Origin: Rhyzopertha dominica
Taxonomy: Eukaryota; Arthropoda; Insecta; Coleoptera; Bostrichidae
Reading direction: 5' to 3'
Assembly: GCA_025024175.1 (NCBI GenBank)
Contig: QCXZ01000001.1
Coordinates: forward strand, 4,030,001-4,094,000
DNA length: 64,000 nt
Shown here: piece after piece, positions 59,521 to 64,000 of the stretch
How positions within the stretch are numbered: the stretch's first letter is position 1
Layout: the number at the start of each line of letters is the position of its first letter
Notes under the pieces: generated by a model
What the model saw: only the letters and a program-made list of their open reading frames with translations
Database searches by the model: none
What the model was told of the DNA's origin: nothing
Made by a program: the position numbers and the translations under genes

Positions 59521-60954
59521 CAGGATGTTTCACGAATGATAATGACCCTGATGAAATTAAAAATAAAACCCAAAATGCATTTGCAGATGTAACATTGATA
59601 ATTGTTCATCGTCTTAAAAAAATATAAAACGTAAAGAGCTGTATAAATTCGTAAATTTTGACATAAACTTCAATCATTTGCTTGAAGTAAATTCGGTATT
59701 GTAAAACAAAGTTTATTTTTGAAAAATGTGTATTCAATAACATTAATGTGATAGATGCTCAAAATGTCACCCTCCGCTGTTTTCACAAGCTTGAATTCGT
59801 GCCCAAAACGATCTTTTAACATGCATTAATATTTCTGGAGTGATGGATCTACATGCATTACGTATTTTATTTTCTAAATGTTCTACACTTTCAATTGGTG
59901 TTTGGTATACTTGCTCTTTTACCATTCCCACAGAAAAAATCCAAAGGAGTAAGGTCCCGGCTTCTCGGTGGGCAAGGATTAATTGAACCTCTTCCTATCC
60001 ATCGGTTAGGCAAAACCAAATCAAGATGATTTCGCACTATTCTATGATAATGCGCAGGTGCCCCTCTTGTCGGAACCATAGATCTTGTCTAACTTGTAAA
60101 TTTACATTTTGGAGAATTACCGGTAAAATGCTTCTTGAAAAAAGTATTGCCGTTTAAACTATCGCGAAAAAAATAAGGCCCAACAATTTGATTCACCGAT
60201 ATTCTGCATCAGACATTCGTCGAGTAGATAGTTTGAAAATGTCCTTCTCGACTCCAACGTGGATTTTCTTGCGCATAATAATGCATGTTATGTTTGTTAA
60301 CTCCAACATTATTAGAAAATCTTGCTTCATCTGAGAAGCAAATGTCGTCATTAAATCTCACATTCAAATTTTAGTGTTCCCGAAAAAAGTTACAAAAAGC
60401 CTGTCTTTTGGGATAATCTGTCTCCTTTAAGGCCTGAACCAATTGCAAGTGATACGCATGAAATTGATTGCCTTTAATTATTGGGTGTACTGAAGACAGA
60501 CTAATATCGGTTGCTCTTGAGACTACCCTTTGACTAATATGAGAATTTTCGTCAATCATTTCCAATACTCTAATTTCATTGTCAGGGCCTGTTGCTGTTC
60601 TTTCTCTTGACTTTTTCGGTGGTGGCCAGTTTGTCCTTAAAGTTAATTCAAGTCTCTTGAAAATTGTATCGGCAAGAGCTCTTTTATTTGGAAAACGTCT
60701 GTATAAACGGGCAGCAGCGGAAGCATTTTTCTTGCATTCACATAAATCAAAGTCATATATATTTTTTCATCATTTCAATACATTTTGACTTTTAATAAAT
60801 ACAGTGACAGGAACCATAGCGCATAGCCGTAATGCATTCCCAATTGATTTTTAAAATAATACCATTATGTAAAATAACCACATTGGCTATGAGAATGTAT
60901 TTTGGGTTGCATTTTTAATTTCGTCAGGGTCATTATCATTCGTGAAACATCCTG
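59521..60954 (-). mobile_element. DD41D-type element, copy B
   Basis: Same family as 28,569-29,959. Both ends begin CAGGATGTTTCACGAATG and are flanked by TATA. It inserted beside the Crypton fragment that starts at 61,027. Confidence 0.92.
59880..60788 (-). pseudogene. DD41D transposase pseudogene, copy B
   Basis: Readable blocks are DENSHISQRVVSRATDISLS (helix-turn-helix), LVQALKETDYPKRQAFCNFF and APAHYHRIVRNHLDLVLPNR, and the third acidic block PPRSRDLTPLDFF keeps its D. A one-base loss falls at the second aspartate (QDG region, about 60,065), and other shifts occur near 60,380 and 60,130. Copies A and B are broken at different sites, so they decayed independently. Confidence 0.88.
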
Positions 60955-61026
60955 TATAGTGCTTCGTAGCATTGAATACAGACCAGTGTTGAAGCTTTAA
61001 GAGTTTTCACCTGTAAGAATTTAAAA

Positions 61027-61248
61027 TCAGTTCTTGTAATAAATTTCATAAATGAAACAAACCTTTTCACAAAAGTGCGCAATTAGAATGTTTTCATTGC
61101 TCCTTGAACATTTTTTTCCATTTCTCCAGAGACAAAACTGTTGGTAAACTTTCTCGTACTTTACTTTAGACTTTGTAGGTAGCAAACTTGACTCTGCTTC
61201 TGATACAAATTTCAAAATTTCGTCTTTATTTTCACTTAATTGATTCAT
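61027..61248 (-). pseudogene. Crypton-type recombinase N-terminal fragment
   Basis: The frame MNQLSENKDEILKFVSEAES then KSKVKYEKVYQQFCLWRNGK and SNENILIAHFCEK matches the core-binding region seen at 50.6 kb, but the sequences differ clearly, so it is a separate family member. After HFCEK the similarity stops at a GTTTGT that could be a donor site. No catalytic block follows; the DD41D element begins 70 bases further on. Confidence 0.65.
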
Positions 61249-62239
61249 GTTGCAGTTTGCAGGAAAGCTTTATCACAAATTATTTATTTACTATTGTGAT
61301 GTTTTGTTTCTATGTCGACAATTTATTTTTTGGGTTTTCTTTACTTGTAAAACAGGAACAAGTGACCTCACACGAAATGATAACCTGACATTAAAGTCAT
61401 ACTAAGTAAGCTCTAAATTAGACAGTTTCGTATTCTTATTAGGGTATGGGTTACTTCACATGATCCACCAACCAGTAAAAAAATTAGAAGCCGACATATC
61501 TCGACAGGCCCATTAAAAAAATCGCAACACGTGCCCCAGACTCTTGACAAATGCCCTGGATGCCCCGCATTCAAGAACTCTCTGCGGTTTATTAATGCGA
61601 TCATTTAACGTCCTTCATTTATTTATATAAGGTGACTTATGGTCTCAGAAATAGCATGTTCATATATTACAAGCGTCTATTATTGGTGCGAGACTATTAT
61701 AAAACCGCCCGGGTTATAAGCCCCGTGCGTATATATGACTGAATAAAATATACTTCCACGAGATGAAGTGAGAACCCTGCCGAGAGAATTATGGAGTTTC
61801 GGTAGCGTAATCGAAGGTAGTTCAGGGGGTAATCGCGTAATGAAACGATGCAACTCCCGTTCCGGCGTACACGCAAAAGAAGCGGTGCTTGTGGTTTGAA
61901 TTTTCGCGCCAAATGCGGTGCGGTACGGGCTCTACTGCCCCTTAGGTTTCGAAAACAAATGGGCAGTTACAAAACTCGCATTTACCGATCCACAAGGAGA
62001 CTTTTAACTAAAATAATGCCTACAACAAATATCCCCCGGTCGTCACCGCCATTCGCATCAAGAGAGTTCCGTCGTCCGTGTGAGAAATGCGCTCGAATTT
62101 ATTTTCGCCTGCGTTAATTTTTTGCGATAACTCCTAAAATATTCAGTTAAATTATATGGTGTAAATGATTATAATAATGTGAATGAAATGCTTAAGGTAG
62201 CTATCGTATTCAAGTTGTTAGGGATTAATACTGTATACG
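61249..62239. other. No recognised gene
   Basis: 61,680-62,110 is GC-richer unique sequence with opposed frames but no motif. Confidence 0.35.
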
Positions 62240-62363
62240 TGCCAGTTTGTCAGGCTACAGGTCACTTCCTTTAGGAAGTAGTACCCGTTAAGGCAGCTAG
62301 GTGGCTTTGTCATCATGTCAGTGTAATGCTGACAGATGGCATTGCCATCCTAAATTCTTACTT
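62240..62363 (+). repeat. Module P, copy 2
   Basis: See 688-783. In this copy the module precedes the hammerhead in the same orientation, separated by about 40 bases. It contains hairpins CTTCC-TTTA-GGAAG and AATGC...GCATT, suggesting a structured RNA. Confidence 0.75.
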
Positions 62364-62401
62364 TCATCATACCATTGCTTTGGTATATAAGCAAAACCAG
62401 T

Positions 62402-62507
62402 TCTATGCCGTGTTGTCTACACTAGACCTAAACTGCACTGATGAGCTGTAATGTCAGCGAAATAGTACTATCTGCAGTTGGTTGAGGTGTAGACAGCACA
62501 GCATAGA
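62402..62507 (+). ncRNA. Type I hammerhead ribozyme (all core residues present)
   Basis: The core is CTGATGA (62,438-62,444). Helix II is GCTG (62,445-62,448) with CAGC (62,455-62,458) around loop TAATGT, then GAAA (62,459-62,462). Helix III is the palindrome ATAGTACTAT (62,462-62,471). C62,472 is the expected cleavage residue. Helix I pairs AACTGCA (62,431-62,437) perfectly with TGCAGTT (62,473-62,479). After an internal loop it continues with about 22 pairs between 62,402-62,423 and 62,486-62,507, with one mismatch and a few G-U pairs. Minimal palindromic helix III is typical of hammerheads in Penelope-like elements and metazoan retrozymes, which may act best as dimers. Activity is not proven. 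Confidence 0.85.
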
Positions 62508-62989
62508 CATGCATTTTAATACTGTATACCAATTACCGCATTGTATGTGATCATTTTTTCTAGAAGATAGAATAGGTATAGTAAACTATCGTTAAAAGCT
62601 AGATACATGTCATGCCGGACTCTTTTGTAGATCTGTAAAAGAGAGATATCCCACCGTTGAACTCTCAGGTGACTTGACACATCCAATAATTATCGTTATA
62701 TTTCATACAGTTTATACAAAACCTTGACAAATTATATGCCTAAACTTTTCTTATGAATCACTCTTATCTATTGAGGTTAAAGAATTAGGTTTGAAACAAA
62801 GATTGTTATATGAAACGTGTATAATTTTTTTTCTTAGCGCAATGAACAAGGAATGCTTTATAAAGTAACCAACAAGGCCACAAATATACCATATTTGACG
62901 CTTTCAAACATTGTCAACACCAATTAAGATTAAAGGTGTAGTTGGTTTCTGCAGCGACGAGCACTATGTCTGCTGCACTTTTTCTTTTG

Positions 62990-63270
62990 TGTGCTATATG
63001 GGTAACGATAAAAGAGACGTGGTTGAACAGTATGGCACAAACAAGAAAGGTGGCCCTAAGAAAAAAATTCTCCTAGGGCTACAAGAATTATTGCTACAGC
63101 GAGTAACACTTTAAAAAGTCGAAAATAATTGTTTCAAAGTGAACTATAGGGAGGGTTCTGAAGAAAAGTGTACGCCGAAAACTGAGTAAATGTCCGAGAC
63201 TTCTTCTTTACCATAAAACAGCTCGTTTGGAATTTGCTCGTGAGCATATCAATCGGAATTAGGAAAATGT
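62990..63270 (+). pseudogene. Tc1-like transposase N-terminal relic
   Basis: Across shifting plus frames: KRDVVEQYGTNKKGG, RATRIIATASNTLKSRK, then SVRRKLSKCPRLLLYH and KTARLEFAREHINRN. These are the linker after the paired-like DNA-binding domain and the start of the catalytic region in Tc1 elements. It is cut off at about 63,300 by the THAP element. Confidence 0.7.
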
Positions 63271-63301
63271 AAACCAACTTTGCAATTATTAAACCTCGAG
63301 T

Positions 63302-64000
63302 CTCCGCCAAAACGCTTCTATCCAAGGTTACTCAACTCGTGACGTCAAGTGTCATGTAAACATTACCGAGGAGCATGCTGTTTAATGGTGTAGTCTGTAG
63401 TATCATTCTTGTATTGGAAAAGCTTTTGTGTGGTGTTTATTGAAAGGACGGTGTAAGAAGTCGCACCAAAAAGTGATTTGTGTAGTTTTACAAGCATCTA
63501 TTATGTATGGAAAACAAAACAAGTGTTGTTTTGTACGTGGTTATAAAAGTACTTCAGTCAGGACAGCTAACAAAATTTTTTGTAACCGTTCCTTGAGATT
63601 GTCATATTATCAACGTATGAAAAAGTTGCTTAAGGCCCTAAGACGTGATATGCCGAAATCGCAGTTTGTTTTTTATTTTGTTGTGAAGATCATCTTAATT
63701 CTTACTGTAAGTTTTATTATTCTTTTTGGGGTTATAAGTGTTTACCATTCAGTTTCCATTTTGTTATAGCTTGAAGAGGATATGAAAGATTGTATGCGTT
63801 TTAAGTTGATAGAGGGAAATGTTATAATAAAGAACGACGTTGTTCCCCATATATTCGACTGTTAGCCAGACTGAAAGCGAGCCTCAAGAGCCCCGAAAAT
63901 AAATGGCAATTTATTTATTATATTTATTCTGACCTCTAAAATAAATGTCAAGTTTAGGGTATATTTTTGATTCTTACATTTTTATGTTTGCAAGTAGTAC
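63302..64000 (+). mobile_element. THAP-family DNA transposon, copy T5 (runs off the window)
   Basis: The 5' terminus is missing: the copy begins at CCGCCAAAACGCTTC. TGACGTCA lies at 63,340-63,347. Interior order matches T2 and T3 in reverse. The window ends before the other terminus. Confidence 0.85.
63494..63865 (+). pseudogene. THAP domain, two exons, in T5 (best copy)
   Basis: The first exon-like part (about 63,494-63,712) has KCCFVRGYKSTS (first zinc-ligand region, with one cysteine apparently replaced by Y), TANKIF and YQRMKKLLKALRRDMPKSQ, and, one frame over, FCCEDHL (C-x2-H). A GTAAGTTT donor-like site follows. The second exon (63,770-63,865), after TTATAG, reads LEEDMKDCMRFKLIEGNVII then KNDVVPHIFDC and a stop; VPHIF matches the AVPTIF-like signature at the end of THAP domains. 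The product would be a lone THAP domain, usable at most as a DNA-binding repressor. Frame breaks make it a probable relic. Confidence 0.8.

Overview
This window reads as an insect nuclear genome, probably a beetle, although the order is an inference. It is AT-rich and has no bacterial-style gene packing. Unique DNA is interrupted by many decayed transposons: IS630/Tc1/mariner elements, hAT, a THAP-domain DNA transposon family, Crypton tyrosine-recombinase remnants, and 5'-truncated non-LTR retrotransposons with (ATT)n tails. Almost none of the long open frames is an intact gene.

The one clear host gene is a cluster of four small exons at 55,472-56,167 (+). Splice sites are canonical and the phases join into one open frame, which begins with a hydrophobic, signal-peptide-like stretch. 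The first exon is duplicated at 56,579-56,658. A possible transcription start and first exon of an unidentified gene lies at about 42,377-42,549 (+), but it does not join in frame to the 55 kb exons.

Layout: 0.7-1.2 kb, defective hammerhead module and DDE transposase tail; 3.3-4.9 kb, THAP element and repeat X; 6.2-6.8 kb, hAT-type MITE with an 8-bp target duplication; 8.0-9.3 kb, hAT transposase pseudogene; 10.2-11.4 and 16.5-17.8 kb, THAP elements; 14.3 kb, LTR-element primer-binding site; 16.1-16.4 kb, a pair of hammerhead-like motifs; 20.3-24.9 kb, non-LTR and mariner-like remnants plus a perfect 84-bp palindrome; 25.7-26.7 kb, inverted THAP element; 28.6-30.0 kb, DD41D element; 32.4-39.2 kb, non-LTR remnants and a DDE element split by a non-LTR insertion; 39.5-44.9 kb, two DD41D elements with long inverted repeats; 45.6-46.7 kb, an element packed with AAACAAA/TTTGTTT motifs; 47-48.6 kb, non-LTR remnants and a small basic ORF; 50.2-50.7 and 61.0-61.2 kb, Crypton remnants; 52.6-54.4 kb, mariner nested in repeat X; 57.6-58.7 kb, mariner; 59.5-61.0 kb, second DD41D copy; 62.2-62.5 kb, near-canonical type I hammerhead ribozyme; 63.0-63.3 kb, Tc1 remnant; 63.3 kb to the end, THAP element.

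The most notable signal is the hammerhead ribozyme at 62,402-62,507. All core residues are present and both helix I segments pair. Helix III is a minimal palindrome, the form described for Penelope-like elements and small retrozymes. Related, damaged copies occur at 0.84 kb and 16.1-16.4 kb.
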